In this document: piece by piece, positions 21,795 to 33,004 of the stretch
Numbering within the stretch: position 1 is the stretch's first letter
Layout of the letters: each line of letters starts with the position of its first letter
Assembly (NCBI RefSeq): GCF_030247195.1
Contig: NC_080672.1
Coordinates: forward strand, 11,842,001-11,906,000
Length of the DNA: 64,000 nt
From: Topomyia yanbarensis
Taxonomy: Eukaryota > Arthropoda > Insecta > Diptera > Culicidae
Direction of reading: 5' to 3'
The notes under the pieces: generated by a model
The model's database searches: none
The model's input: the letters and a program-made list of their open reading frames with translations, nothing else
Told to the model about the DNA's origin: nothing
Made by a program: the position numbers and the translations under genes

Positions 21795-22503
21795 TCCCAT
21801 CCTTGCGTAGTTTCCAAGTCCCACCACCCTGTTCAGTAGCTAGACCTGTCCGATTTGGGGTCTGCTCTAAACTTGAACCAAGCCGGCAAATCAATCCTAG
21901 TTTGTTAGGAGAAGATATTAAACTTTTAACGAAGTGAAGTCTAAGTTAAATAGCTTTGCATATAGCGCCTGGTGGGGAATCTGTAGTAGATTTCACCTTT
22001 TGTTTGGGTTTAGCTGAATAGATTCAATGGAGAGAGATAGAAGTTAGGTGTCTTCTACGTAGATGTCGAACAGCCAGTAATTTTGCTAAACATGTCAAGT
22101 TTCTCTCTTCTTTCAGAAGTTAATGTTAGTCCTCTATTCAAAGAAATGTGGAACTAATTTTTTCTATTAAAAACATTATTCATATTGTGTAAGTATTAAA
22201 ATTCTTCCAAACATACTATTCAACAAAACCTAAACATATTTTCACAACAAATTAGGTTCATCGTCTACTGATTCACAACCATGCGCTTAATGGAAAATAG
22301 ACTCAGACGTCACTGTATGAAAACTTCTAATAACTTCTTCTTACAAAGCTGGATTAATTTGCAGTCTTCGACAAAGTTATAGTCACTTAAATTATCTTTC
22401 TTTTTCTCACTTGCATACATAATCTGATGATGAGGGATGAAAAGTGAGCATCTGAGTTTTGGGCCGAATGAGTTTTGAAAAATTCGAAACAATGTAGTTT
22501 ATA
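21795..22503. other. No gene recognised; 3' flank of the LRR gene
   Basis: No coding exon or transposon end was identified. The part next to 22504 should hold the 3' UTR of the minus-strand LRR gene. A canonical AATAAA on that strand was not seen close to the stop. Confidence 0.4.
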
Positions 22504-23755
22504 TTAGATAAAATATACGAACCTTTTAACAAGCCCTAGAATACCACGAGTGAAAATGCTTTTTCCGCATGGAATGCTTCCACAGATGGCCACAGGGCCA
22601 TGCTGAAGTTTCTGATACAAAGCTACTGGCAAACAGGTCGTAGGTAAATGGATAACACCCCTCTCCGATTGATCGTAGCATTTTTGCAAACAAATTTCAA
22701 CTAAAGTACTGGCATTATGACCCGATTTCCGTCGATCGAGGATCGCTGTCAGGTCGGCTGGAAATATCAGTTTGGTTTGTAGTGCTTCACAGATGATTTC
22801 TCGGTGGTAGAATGGCTTCCGTATCCTAAAAAAAATAATAGCTCACATGTAAATTGATGGAAAGAATAAAGATGACAATCTTTATATCAATTAGAATTGA
22901 TGAATGAACTGAGGGAAAATCTTGAATAAATGAGAAAGATTAACTAGCTACTATTGTAGAATGGATTCTAACATATACTGTGAGGTATCTATGTCATATT
23001 TTTCATGGACAACTTACCTTTTCAGTTCCACAGCGTTCAACAAATCATAATTGGGTTGCATAAACTTCTCCAACGCCAACGGATAATGAGTCAACGCATG
23101 ATTGTTGAATAGTTTAAGAACTTCCAGCGAAACAGTATTCACTGCGAACGGAAGCAGCACCAAGTCACATCTTTCAGCCGAAACATACACAAGTTGAGGC
23201 AGTGTGAATAGTTTCTGAGGTATTTGAACTAGAGGTTGATTATCATTCAGGATTAGTTCCTTTATATTTACGCACTGCGACAGTTCGACGGGGATTTCAT
23301 TTAATCTATTGTTGGACACGTCCAAAACCTCCAAATTAACTAGTTGTCCTACTTCTGTAAATGTTCCACTTCAAATTAGTTTACGTATAGACACAATATC
23401 GTAAATAATCGAATTTACCTTGCGGTAAATGCGTTAGCATATTTTGGTTCAACTTCAAAACAGTCAAGTTATGCAAGCATCCTAGTGATTTCGGAAGCGC
23501 TTTTATTTCATTCTGCGAAACATCGAGTGTCTCCAAGTTCACCAATAGCGATATTTGTTCTGGTAACTCCTCCAGTAGATTCCCGGCTAAGCAGATGAAT
23601 TTCAGACGAACCATTTCTTCAAAAAACCACGCTGGGATAGCGGGAATGAAGTTTTCCTTTAGATACACTTCCAATACTTCTTGTCCACATTTTCGTAGTT
23701 CTTCAGGCATCATCCGAAAGTCCCGATAGCTCCAGTGTAGCACTCCGAAATTCAT
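22504..23755 (-). CDS. Lrrc28: Leucine-rich repeat protein, LRRC28-like
   Basis: Three exons on the minus strand: 23755-23419, 23354-23018 and 22825-22504, with GT-AG introns of 64 and 192 bp and consistent phases; 331 residues in all (human LRRC28 about 367). It starts MNFGVLHWSYRDFRMMPEEL. At least eight LRRs of the LxxLxLxxNxLxxLP type run from about residue 30 to 200 (for example LETLDVSQNEIKALPKSLG and LEVLDVSNNRLNEIPVEL). The C-terminal region, with VIHLPTTCLPVALYQKL and a Cys pair (ICGSIPCGKSIFT), matches the conserved LRRC28 tail (LPRSLLELL ... CSEPMFT). Function is unknown; LRRs imply protein binding, and no signal peptide or membrane segment was seen. The last 15 residues may be read through a missed donor site, since vertebrate LRRC28 continues further. 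Confidence 0.8.
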
Positions 23756-25190
23756 TGCTTATAGTTGCGCTTTTCACTCGATCGTATTGTAAAAGTGACC
23801 ACTAGTTAGTAAAATCATTTTCTCATCTGCTAATCTTCGTGGTGGTTACAAGATGACATGTGTTCGTACGATCTTGCGCGCGCTTCAAAATCTATACCTC
23901 ATATGCGACAAACGCGCAAATACCAAGCCAAGTCTGAGGGGGGGTTTATTTTCATTCAAATAAACCTCAAATTCCGCCCACTCCACCGCCCGATCGCTAA
24001 AGTAGTTCAATATTTTTAGCAAGCAACACTAAAAAGTCTACACTCTTAAACAATCCATCCCGCGCATCATCGTTGTATTAAACTGTGCGGAATTTATTTT
24101 TAAGTTTTGTTTTTTTTATCCTGTCGAAAAAAGCAATCAGCGTCCGAGTGAAACAAGTGCAAGATCATCGTATGATCCTTTTCTAATGCAATATTAGACG
24201 CTACCTAAATGTGCATTGCCATCACGTGAATCACGTACCTAATGACCTCTTGTCAGTTTGTGTATCGTCGTTGCACGCTGTTAGAATGGTCAGGGCGCCG
24301 AAACCAAGACGGGTTTGAAGGTCAGACGGAAGACCTTGAACGAGAAAGCGAACATTAAGAACATGAGAATTGGAAATATCGAAGCATATAGGAGAGAAGA
24401 TGGAAATAGAACTTACAATATTTACCATTTCGAGAAACAATATCCATCCATGGAATCTTCAATTGCCAAATGTCCGATTGTAGATGAGTTTAGCCTACGT
24501 CCATTACAGAAAATATCATCTTAATTTAATGCTTCCAGTTTCTAGTCAAAATCAACTAGATGCGTTTGTGGAAGTAAGGGTAAAGATCTATAAATTATTA
24601 TTGTAGGTACTCGTCCATTATTGCATTGCTAGTAAAGTGCACAGAAACCGTCTTTTAGAATTTATTCTATAAATGTTTTAACTTATGTTGTGTTTTTCAT
24701 GATTCTGAAAAGGTACACGGTATCGACTGTTCGTCTTTTCCAACCCTTATTTGGCTGCTAGCAAACTTGTGACTGATCGTTGCTCGAGCACATCAAAAGA
24801 TGTGTCGGTAAAAACAATTGTTTCCCCTTGTTTTTACCCCTTTGTGGATCATAATATGTACTAATGCGAAGTACCTTCCTCCCGTGCATCCAAAAGGCTA
24901 CCTGAAGGTCATCTGACAAACGAACTAAAAAACAAGTCGACCACGTTATAATTAACGGAAAATTCTTTTTCGGCATCAAAACCTTTAACGTCAGAAATGT
25001 TGAACACGGACAGCGAACGTCAACATCGAGCAGCTACACCTTGAATATAACGTGCCAATACATCATTAATTGTAAGTGGACTTCAAAGCCGCCTCTGATC
25101 GGGACCAACTACCCGCATGTGACAGACGAAAACTAATGCACGAATATGGTTAGCGGACGAACTGACACGCCTGGTCAAAGCAAATGTGGA
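23756..25190. other. Upstream of the LRR gene; one dispersed repeat
   Basis: The first 400 bp should contain the promoter of the LRR gene; a 24-nt imperfect palindrome (GGTTTATT ... AATAAACC) is near 23943-23970. The segment 24845-25030 is an inverted, diverged copy of 31920-32085 (shared CGTCAGAAATGTTGAACACGG and GCGAAGTACCTTCC), so it is a dispersed repeat of unknown class. No gene was recognised. Confidence 0.5.
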
Positions 25191-25197
25191 TCTAAAC

Positions 25198-26935
25198 TTT
25201 TTTATTCAGTTCGTTTATTTGATAGGCACAACTTCGTTAGCTTTGCGGTGCTAAATTCTTTTGTTTTTACATTTTACGTATTTAAAGCTGGAAGGTTACA
25301 ATGTTCAGATGTTTTTTTTTTATATTGAGAGGAAGAATTCTACAACTATCTTAAGACTAGAAATAAAATTCGATAGGGGGAAAACGATTTTTTTTCATGA
25401 AAAAAATTAAAGCAAGGAATTGAGTTTGATATACAAGAGGGGGAGTAATAGTTTTTTACGAAATATTTTACAGTTATCTCAAAACTAACAATATAATTTG
25501 GTACACAAAAGAGAGAGTTTTTATGAGTAATTTCACAGCTATCTTAAAACTAGGGATACAGAATACAAATTTGATTTTTTAACTGAGACTTATGCTTGGT
25601 TAAGATATTCAGAAGCCCCAATTATTTCCAACATCGGTGTAGCAGAAGTTGTACCAAAGACAGGGGAGAGAAGGCGTATATGGTGACAAGGCAAGAAGAG
25701 CAAAACTTACAACTTTCGGGCAAACGGGAGATCGACGACAAAAATTAGCGCCTCATTCTGGTAGGTCGTCGAGTACCGGGTTGGCGGATGGTATTCTTCG
25801 AACTCGCGGGGAATCCTTCAAAAGTCATCGGACCTCGAGTTGGCCTCGCTTCGGTTTCCTTCTATGTCGCATGTGGCACTCTGGCACTGGTCGGATCTAC
25901 AAGGTACGACAGGGAGCTTCTAGAAACGTGAAATAAAAGAGAGGGGCTAAATTGTGATGTTTATCGTTGTTATAAAGATGTAAATAAGAAACATATAGGG
26001 GAGATCGCGATTAGCCAGCATATTCCGAACTGGGACATTGAGTGGTCTACCTCGGACCCGAAGGGAATCCTTTAACTGAGGCCTATCGGCACAATATCCA
26101 GCGCACGTCCGGACAACATGCTCGATGTCGTGACAGCCCTCATCACAAGCGCACATACTACTCTCTGTAAGCCCAATACGCCGCAAATGCGCATCCAATG
26201 AGTAGTGGTTAGAACATATACACCCCCTGAACCAAGACTTCGTTGATACCTTCAGGACAATGGAATGTAACCATCGTCCAAGATCCCGATTGCTCCACGA
26301 GGTTTTCCAACTGTTGAGTGTCCTCTGACGACAGATACTGAAAAGTTCGTTGTAGCAAATTGGCCTTTCATAGATGTCACCTTCTATTGCGCCCACCTTT
26401 GCTAAAGAGCAGGCCCTTTCATTGCCCGATATGTTGCAATGAAAGGGGACCCAAGCGAAGGTAATCTGGTAAGAGACCATCCATAAATGACGTATCACTT
26501 TTGAGTGATTTTTCATCCACCTCCCCCATCGTAGCATTTCGTCACAAACTTCTAAATACCCCTGGTAATTACGTAGCTTAACGGTAACTCTACCCCCCCC
26601 CCCCCTCTTTTAAAAAGCTATGTAACATGACATGACCCCCTACCCCCCTGTCCCTAAGATTTTTCAGATAACGTACACAAAGACTCCCGTATCTTCCCAG
26701 AAAAATACCTCGAAGAGCCTCGATAGAGCCGAAGCTGTCCGAAATGATGATAGTGATCTGTGGGCAAAGTAACCCCAAGGGTATACTGAATTCTGGTTAA
26801 TTCTGCGACGTAAACTGAAGCACGATCATTGAGCTTGTATAAAGCAGATATTATCATTGAACATACCGAAGCCAGTGGACCCATCGAGATCTGATCCGTC
26901 AGTGTAGAACATTTAGTTATAGTCGACTTCTCTGA
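25198..26935 (-). mobile_element. I-like LINE copy 2, 5'-truncated
   Basis: A minus-strand copy corresponding to copy 1 from about position 8970 to its 3' end. It keeps RNase H pieces (YVAELTRIQYTLGV; AWVPFHCNISGNERACSLAK), the downstream Cys/His region (CACDEGCHDIEHVVRTCAGYC) and the entire repeat-bearing 3' UTR, ending at about 25198 in an A-rich tail (read on the minus strand). The frame through the FSICRQRTLNSW site is intact here, unlike in copy 1. A 182-bp MITE interrupts it (26473-26654). Its 5' limit at 26935 abuts the 3' tail of the R1-like element. Confidence 0.85.
26473..26654. mobile_element. MITE inside LINE copy 2, TAA duplication
   Basis: Comparison with copy 1 (ORF2 codons ...EKSYQITF) shows a 182-bp insertion flanked by TAA at 26470-26472 and 26655-26657. 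The ends are short and weakly inverted (GAGAC / GTCCC), and the interior has C-rich runs typical of mosquito MITEs starting CCATCCATAAAT. A 3-bp TAA/TTA duplication fits the PIF/Harbinger group (inference). Confidence 0.65.
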
Positions 26936-29900
26936 ATCTATCTATCTATCTTTTTTTGAGACCAGTAAAAAAATTTTCAAGAAAACTCTGAGACGGGGAA
27001 AATGTACAAAAACCCCAATGTGTCAGGGAACGGGTTTGGGCTGCCATCACCCGACCCGCTAAAAAACCACTGCTCTTGCCCAGAACCTGACTCCTTCCCG
27101 GTACTACCTTACGGCATTACTTCGGGGAGGGGTTTTTATGTGCATAGCACACATTACTTACTAGTTCGTTTCTTCCGCAGGGTTACAGCGCCACTCCTCG
27201 ACACACCACCAAATTCTCCACCATCCACACAGACTGACAATTTCTGCAAGGCAGTCGGAAAGTCGAGACTTTGTGCTTCTCCCCTACGAAGACAATCTGA
27301 GCGGCAAACTTTAGATTGTCGAGTTCACCGAGCCCATTCAGCACCACGACTCGGCTCCCTTGTGTCAGTTAGCACCGCAACTCCCTTCTCGTACAATTCA
27401 GCGCCATTTACTCGTTGAGCTCCCGACTTCTTCGCGAACTACTCGGTCTAGTCCCCGACGGTGGACTTAGCCTACTCCGGCGGAGAGTTCCCCGGCGACA
27501 GAAGCCGAGCCAACCAGCCAGGTGTCGAGGTCAGTTCGGCGATTCCGGTGGAGCAGAGCGTCCGATTCGCTAGTGCCCCGACGACCCGTGACTGGTGGTG
27601 TCTCTTCGCGGTCTACTCAGTCTAGTCCCCGGCGAAGGAAGTTCTCCCGATACCGATTCTCCTTTGGTTTTAGCACCACAATTTCTTGAGCCCTTTGGCT
27701 TGCTCTCGTTCCGTTTCGCTCTACTTTCCCGATGAGCCATTCAGCTCCCGCCCTCACTTGTTCGCGAACTACTCGGTCTAGGCCCCAACAATGGATCTAG
27801 CCTGTTCTCCTGCAACCGAGCGGTAGATTTCTCCTGATACCGATGTTCGTTTCTGTGAGCCTTTTAGCTCTCCGCGTCGTCCCGATCTAGTCCCCGGCGG
27901 TGGATCTAGCCTACTCCAAGGGCCATCCAGTAGGTGCTGAGGTTTATCCGGCGATTCCTGGTGGAGCGTAACTTCCGGTTCATTAGCGCCCCAACGACCC
28001 ACTGCTAGCTCTGCGACGCGGTCCACTCGGTTTAATCCCCGGCGGTGGATCTAGCCTACTCATGAGCTACCCGGTAGGGTGTTGAGATCGGTTCGGCTAT
28101 TCCGGTGAAGCTTGATGTCCGGTTCACAGGCGCCCCGATAACCCAACTCGGTGCTACGTCACGTACTACTCAACTGGTCCCTGGCGGTGGACCTAGTCTA
28201 CACAGTCGGAGAGTTCCCCGGCGGCGGAAATTCTCTCGAAACCCGATTTGTGGCTTCTTGTTGGTCTCTTCGCTACTTCCTCTGCAGCTCGGAGAGTATG
28301 CTCGAGACCACTCTGTTGACAGCGTCCCAGGTATGTTCGTCACGGCACATCTCTTCGACGATATTTTCCACTGTCATACCAGGTATACCCCTACGAGCTT
28401 CTTCGAACCTAGGGCATTCGAAGACCACGTGTTCTGGTGTCTCCTGCACAGTCGCACACTCCGGGCAAAGGGGTGACGAAGCATGTCCAAACCGATGCAA
28501 GTACTTCCGGAAGCATCCGTGCCCGGACAAACAAAATGGAAGTTCACCTCTCCATGCTTCCTATGTACCAAGGCCGACACTTTTGGGATGAGTCGGTTGA
28601 TCCACCTTCCTTTCTCCGCGTTGTTCCACTCCTGTTGCCATTAAGCCAACGAGTCCGCTCGGACCAGTCTCCTAGCGTTATGTGCATTTCTCCGCTGATA
28701 GCATTCCACGTCCTCCGCCAGGGTGATGCAGATGGGGATCATCCCGGCGATAACGCATACTGCCTCCGACGATATTGTTCTGTAGGCACTCGCGAGTCGT
28801 ACGGCCATCCGCCGGAATGTCCTGTTTAGCTTTTCGCGGTTCCGCTTGGTTTTCAGCGCAGCACTCCAGGCAGGAACCCCATATCGGAGTATCGATGACG
28901 AAACAGTAGATAGCAGACGTATCGTGCTGCTTCTCGGGCCACCGACGTTTGGCATGATTCTCGCTATTGCGTTCGTTGCCTTCGCCGACTTTTCACAGGC
29001 GTAATCAACGTGGTTGTTGAAGCTCAACCAGTTGTCCACCAGTTATAACTCCCAATTGCTTCAATACACGCTTCGATGAACCGTTTTGCAGTTACTGACC
29101 AACAACACCTCCGTCTTGTGGTGAGCTATTTGCAGCTTGACCCCGTTCATCCAGATCTCGATCGCGTCTATTGTTTCCGTCACCGACACCTCCACTTCTT
29201 CAAGTGTCGATTTTCACTTTCCTGGAGCCCTGAGGAACGCCCTCTGTGACACGCAATGACTTCTGCCCTTCGCTCGTATCGTACAGCAGCACTCTGCTGC
29301 TCTGAAAGTAGCTGTTCAGGATCTGGCATAGATAGTCGGGAACCCTCATTCTATGCAGCGATGGCTTCTCAGCTGGCACTGTTGAACGCGTTCTTCACAT
29401 CTATCGTGACCACAGCGTAGTATCGATCTTCTCTTCGCTTCTGTTTAGATGACTTCTCAGCACTCTCGAGCACTGTCCGAATTGCATCCACTGTCGATGC
29501 TCCTTTGCGGAAACCGAACTGCATCTTGGACAATCCGCGCTCACCTTCCGTGAATTTCGTCAACCTGTTAAGAATGATCCTTTCCAGGAGTTTTCCGTGT
29601 CTATCCAGCAGGCATATGGGCCTGTACGAGGCAGGATCGCCAGGTAGCTTCCCTGGCTGTGGCAGCAACTCCAGCTTCTGGAGCTTCCACTTTTCGGGGA
29701 AGTTACCTTCATTTAGGCACTTCTGCAGCACTATCCTGAACATGTCCGGATATGCCAGTATCGCAGCTTTCTGTACCACGTTTGGTATTCCATCCGGACC
29801 AGGGGCTTTCTTTGATTTTAGGCGCTTCGATGCTTCTGCTATCTAGTCGTTAGTCACTTGCCGATCCGTGTTTGTTCCTTCTTCTTCGCCGTACGGTGTC

Positions 29901-31310
29901 GGTGTTCGATATATAGTTGGATCGTGCTTCGGGAAAAGACCCTCGACGATTATCTTCAGCTTGCTCGGACACATTTCGGCTGGCGTTGTCGGGCCCTTCA
30001 TTTTCGCCATCACTTCTCGGCATAGCTCCTTGTGGCAATCTGACTTGCTAAGTCTGATCTCCCGTTTTAAAGCGGCCCTAGCTACCCGAAACGCTGCCTT
30101 ACGCTCTTCTCTGTCTGGATCCGACCTTGCTCTTTGAGCCCGCCTTCTGGCTCTGAGACAAGCAGCGCGTAACGTACTAAGCGTCTCGTTCCACCAGTAA
30201 GCTGGACGCCGTTTGTTGCGTGGTTCCAGTTTTCGCGGCACTGTGGCATCACAAACCGCCACAATCCTTCTTGTTAGGTCAGCCGCAACCACGTTCTCGG
30301 TCCCGCCGTTCGGCCGAAGTGCTTCAACAAAGAGGTTTTTGTTGAAGGATTTCGTCTTCCACTTTCGTTCGCCGGTCATCGTTCTCTGTACTGTCGCGGG
30401 GTTCCGTTGACCGATACTGTAGCGAATCGCCTGGTGGTTACTATGAGTATACGTTTCGCATACTCTCCAATCCATGTTCGCCGTCAATGAGTGACGTCGA
30501 TGATAGACTCCCTCCCGTCTCTCCGAAATGTGCTAACAGAACCTTCAATGCACAATTGTACGTCTAACTTCGATAGAGCTTCCTGCAGGATACACCCGTG
30601 CGTTGAAGTCACCACCAATGACTACCGGCTTCCAAACGATCAACTGCTCGGTTAACTGCTCCAGGATTAGGCTGAACTACTCTACTATCCACCTTGGAGC
30701 AGCGTAGCAGCTACACACGAAGATGCCGTTGATTTTGGCTATCACGAAACCCTCATATGAACGTTCTACCACTTCTTGGATGGGGAATCTACCCATTACT
30801 TGTATCACAGCGGTTCCTGATCTATCCGCCACCCAGTTACCGTTATTAGGGGGGACTTGATAAGGCTCTGCTATCAAAGCGACATCGCACATAGTTTCTG
30901 TCGTAGACTGCCACAACAGTTGCTGTGCGGTATCACAGTGATTCAGGTTTATCTGGGTCATCTCCATCACCGTTGGCCTGCAGTCGCCTTCTTGTAGGCT
31001 GGGCATTTAAAGCCCCCCGTCTGATGGTTGTTTCCTTCCGCTGGGGTCAAAGCAAGCACTTCGGCCTCTGCCTGCACTCTCTCGCAAGATGGCCCGTTTC
31101 TCCGCATTTCCAGCACATCCCGTAACTGTCCGAGTCTTTGCAAGCCCATGCTAAATGTCCAAAGCCTAAACATTTGAAGCATTTCTCCGCTTGTTTAATT
31201 ACTCGTGGAGCGGCTCTCAGTAGGCATCTCGACCATCCAACTGTAACTCGCACAATCGGCACTTCTACAGGAAATTTGTGGTAAAAGAATCTATTCTGAA
31301 AGCATCCACG
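26936..31310 (-). mobile_element. Decayed R1-clade-like non-LTR retrotransposon
   Basis: Minus strand, reading from about 31310 down. The end of ORF1 has zinc knuckles (CFKCLGFGHLAWAC, CWKCGETGHLAREC, about 31180-31060). ORF2 has an R1-type endonuclease (TQINLNHCDTAQQLL, ALIAEPYQVP, VVIGGDFNARV, 31006-30590), then WWNETLSTLRAACL (about 30200), reverse transcriptase (ASYRPICLLDRHGKLLERI, MQFGFRKGASTVDAI, VTIDVKNAFNSAS, 29700-29370), RSSTIRLLSTVSSSILRYGV (28950-28870), and a C-terminal CPECATVQETPEHVVFECPRF (about 28450). Multiple stops and a large deletion, which removes the YADD region around 29370-29040, make it dead. The 3' UTR is 1.2 kb, GC-rich and repetitive, and the element ends in a GATAGATAGATA tail (26950-26938 read in reverse). 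Confidence 0.85.
27440..28235 (-). repeat. Diverged repeats in the 3' UTR of the R1-like element
   Basis: On the plus strand a motif near CTAGTCCCCGGCGGTGGATC recurs at about 27446, 27621, 27761, 27885, 28031 and 28173, often followed by TAGCCTACTC and GAGAGTTCCCCGGCG. Spacing is 120-175 bp. The GC content is far above that of the surroundings, so this block belongs to the retrotransposon. Confidence 0.7.
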
Positions 31311-32149
31311 CTTAGCGCTTAAGCCTGGTTTAAAGGTGCTGGTGAGCTTGGTTTAAAAGTGAAAGATCCGTCCTTCCGGGAGGTGGACCAGTAGAGCAGG
31401 AACAGCTTCAGTAGATGCAGGAACCACTTGGGGACCACGAAGGGAAAGTTCTTTTTATAACGATTTATAAGACACTACTTATTACTTTGTAATCACGTAC
31501 TGCAAAGCGAGACTGACGTCTCGAATGCAGATGTTTTTATTTTGCTTTCTGCAAAGGTAGGTACGCCAAAAGAGCGTAACCTAATTTAGGGTATAATTTA
31601 GTGTTGTACTAAATTATACCCATTTTGGGGTACACAACAAAAAGTTAAGCGAGGGTGAAGAAATCCGCCCTAGCAAGCCACCTTGAAGGCATATGCAAAC
31701 ACTCACTTTCCTTATCTCCACTTGTCCTAATGATAAGCACAGATGTATTGCATTGCGTGTATTCAGATCGTGATATATTAAGTTACTCCATGACCTCGTG
31801 ATGCTTCCAAGATGGATTCGAAAGACACGTTGTCAAAAGCACCTTTAAATGAAAGAAAAAATCCTAAACTTGGTTGCTTTTATGCAAAAGCTTTTTCAAT
31901 GTTATAGACAACGTTCGGTGTCCGTGTTCAACATTTCTGACATTGAAGGTTTTGATGCTAAGAGATTTTTCCGTTAATTAGAACGTGGCCGATTTGTTTT
32001 TCAGTTCGTTGATCAGCCTTGAAGATGCACGGGAAGAAGGTACTTCGCACTGGTACTTCTCGGTAGACTGCAAGTTCACGCGTCGTTGTGCGTTATCCTT
32101 CCGTAATGGTGTGTGGACTGTCCGGTACACTATTGTACATTGTTTTGAT
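31311..32149. other. Non-coding; short LINE reverse-transcriptase relic
   Basis: Around 31865-31800 the minus strand reads GAFDNVSFESILEASRGHG, a fragment of a LINE reverse transcriptase. A longer-diverged sister is at 45990-45905. The adjoining 31920-32085 is a dispersed repeat shared, in inverse orientation, with 24845-25030. No gene was recognised elsewhere in the stretch. Confidence 0.55.
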
Positions 32150-32260
32150 TATAAAGCTTAAGTTTTCAGATTAGAACTCTAACCATATGTGTGAAGTTGG
32201 GAATTGAACACAGGTGAGCTGCGTACAAGGCAATCGATTTACCAAATACTTACCAAAAAT
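32150..32260 (-). mobile_element. tRNA-derived SINE, degraded copy
   Basis: The minus strand reads TTGGTAAATCGATTGCCTTG, then TACGCAGCTCACCTGTG, TTCAATTCCCAACTT, and ends near ATAATCAAAACAATG. It is the same family as the SINE at 45499-45667, which shares the TTGGTAAATCGATTGCC...TACGCAGCTCA block and the TATAATCAAAA 3' end. The box B is degenerate here (GTTCAATTC). Confidence 0.7.
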
Positions 32261-33004
32261 GACGAGAAGAGTGACCAGCTGTTTTAAGCGGAACCCCGAC
32301 TTCTTCATCCAAGATGCCCCAAGAAAGCTGGAAGTGTCATCTACAACCATGCATCGAGCTTAAAAACGAGCCGGACTGTTGGCTTACAAGATGGTGGTCA
32401 CTCAAATCGTGACGATAAGCAAACCAAATCGGCCAGAGAACGATCGCGGAAGCTATACAAGAAGATGCTGACAAAGTTCGATTGCGTGGCAATAACTTCT
32501 CCACTGCATGACCCAATTGATCAAGAACTTTGTCCTCATCTGATCCTTCAGAAATGTTCTCCCCCGACGTCAAGTCATCACCAGTACCAGATCCTGCTAA
32601 CAGCCAGTGCAACATTGTCCTAACAGCGAAGCGAATCGATTAGAATAGAAACAGGTATCAATCTTAATCCGTCATAACATAGCAAAAGTCCGATTACAGC
32701 ACAGTAGATAGCAGGGTACACTTATAACGAACGTTCTCACATTGAAATGAATAGATCAAGAGATAATTTTTCAATTTCGAGCTTTATTTCCATTTTCACA
32801 GTTAAATTCAAATGAATGCAAAATTAACGGTTACAAACGAAAACAAAACGGCACTTGATGCAATCTATTCATAAGAAATAATGTTAATTATCAATATGTT
32901 ATCAGTAGAAAGGAGGATGCAATGACTTGTTTTTGTTCAATTTTTTTTTGCGCGAGTTTTTGTTTCAGTTTAATAAGTAACAGTAGATTTAGGTCGCGTA
33001 GATT
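32261..33004. other. Non-coding; 3' UTR of the downstream minus-strand gene at its right end
   Basis: No gene was recognised. The part 32770-33004 should be the 3' UTR of the CaaX gene, given the polyadenylation signal at 32788-32783. Confidence 0.45.
32783..32788 (-). terminator. Polyadenylation signal AATAAA of the CaaX-protein gene
   Basis: On the minus strand GGAAATAAAGCTC places a canonical AATAAA about 217 bp after the stop codon (33007-33005). Confidence 0.5.

Noticed and set aside
26940..26952. Simple CTAT/GATA microsatellite
   Set aside because: Explained better as the 3' tail of the R1-like LINE.
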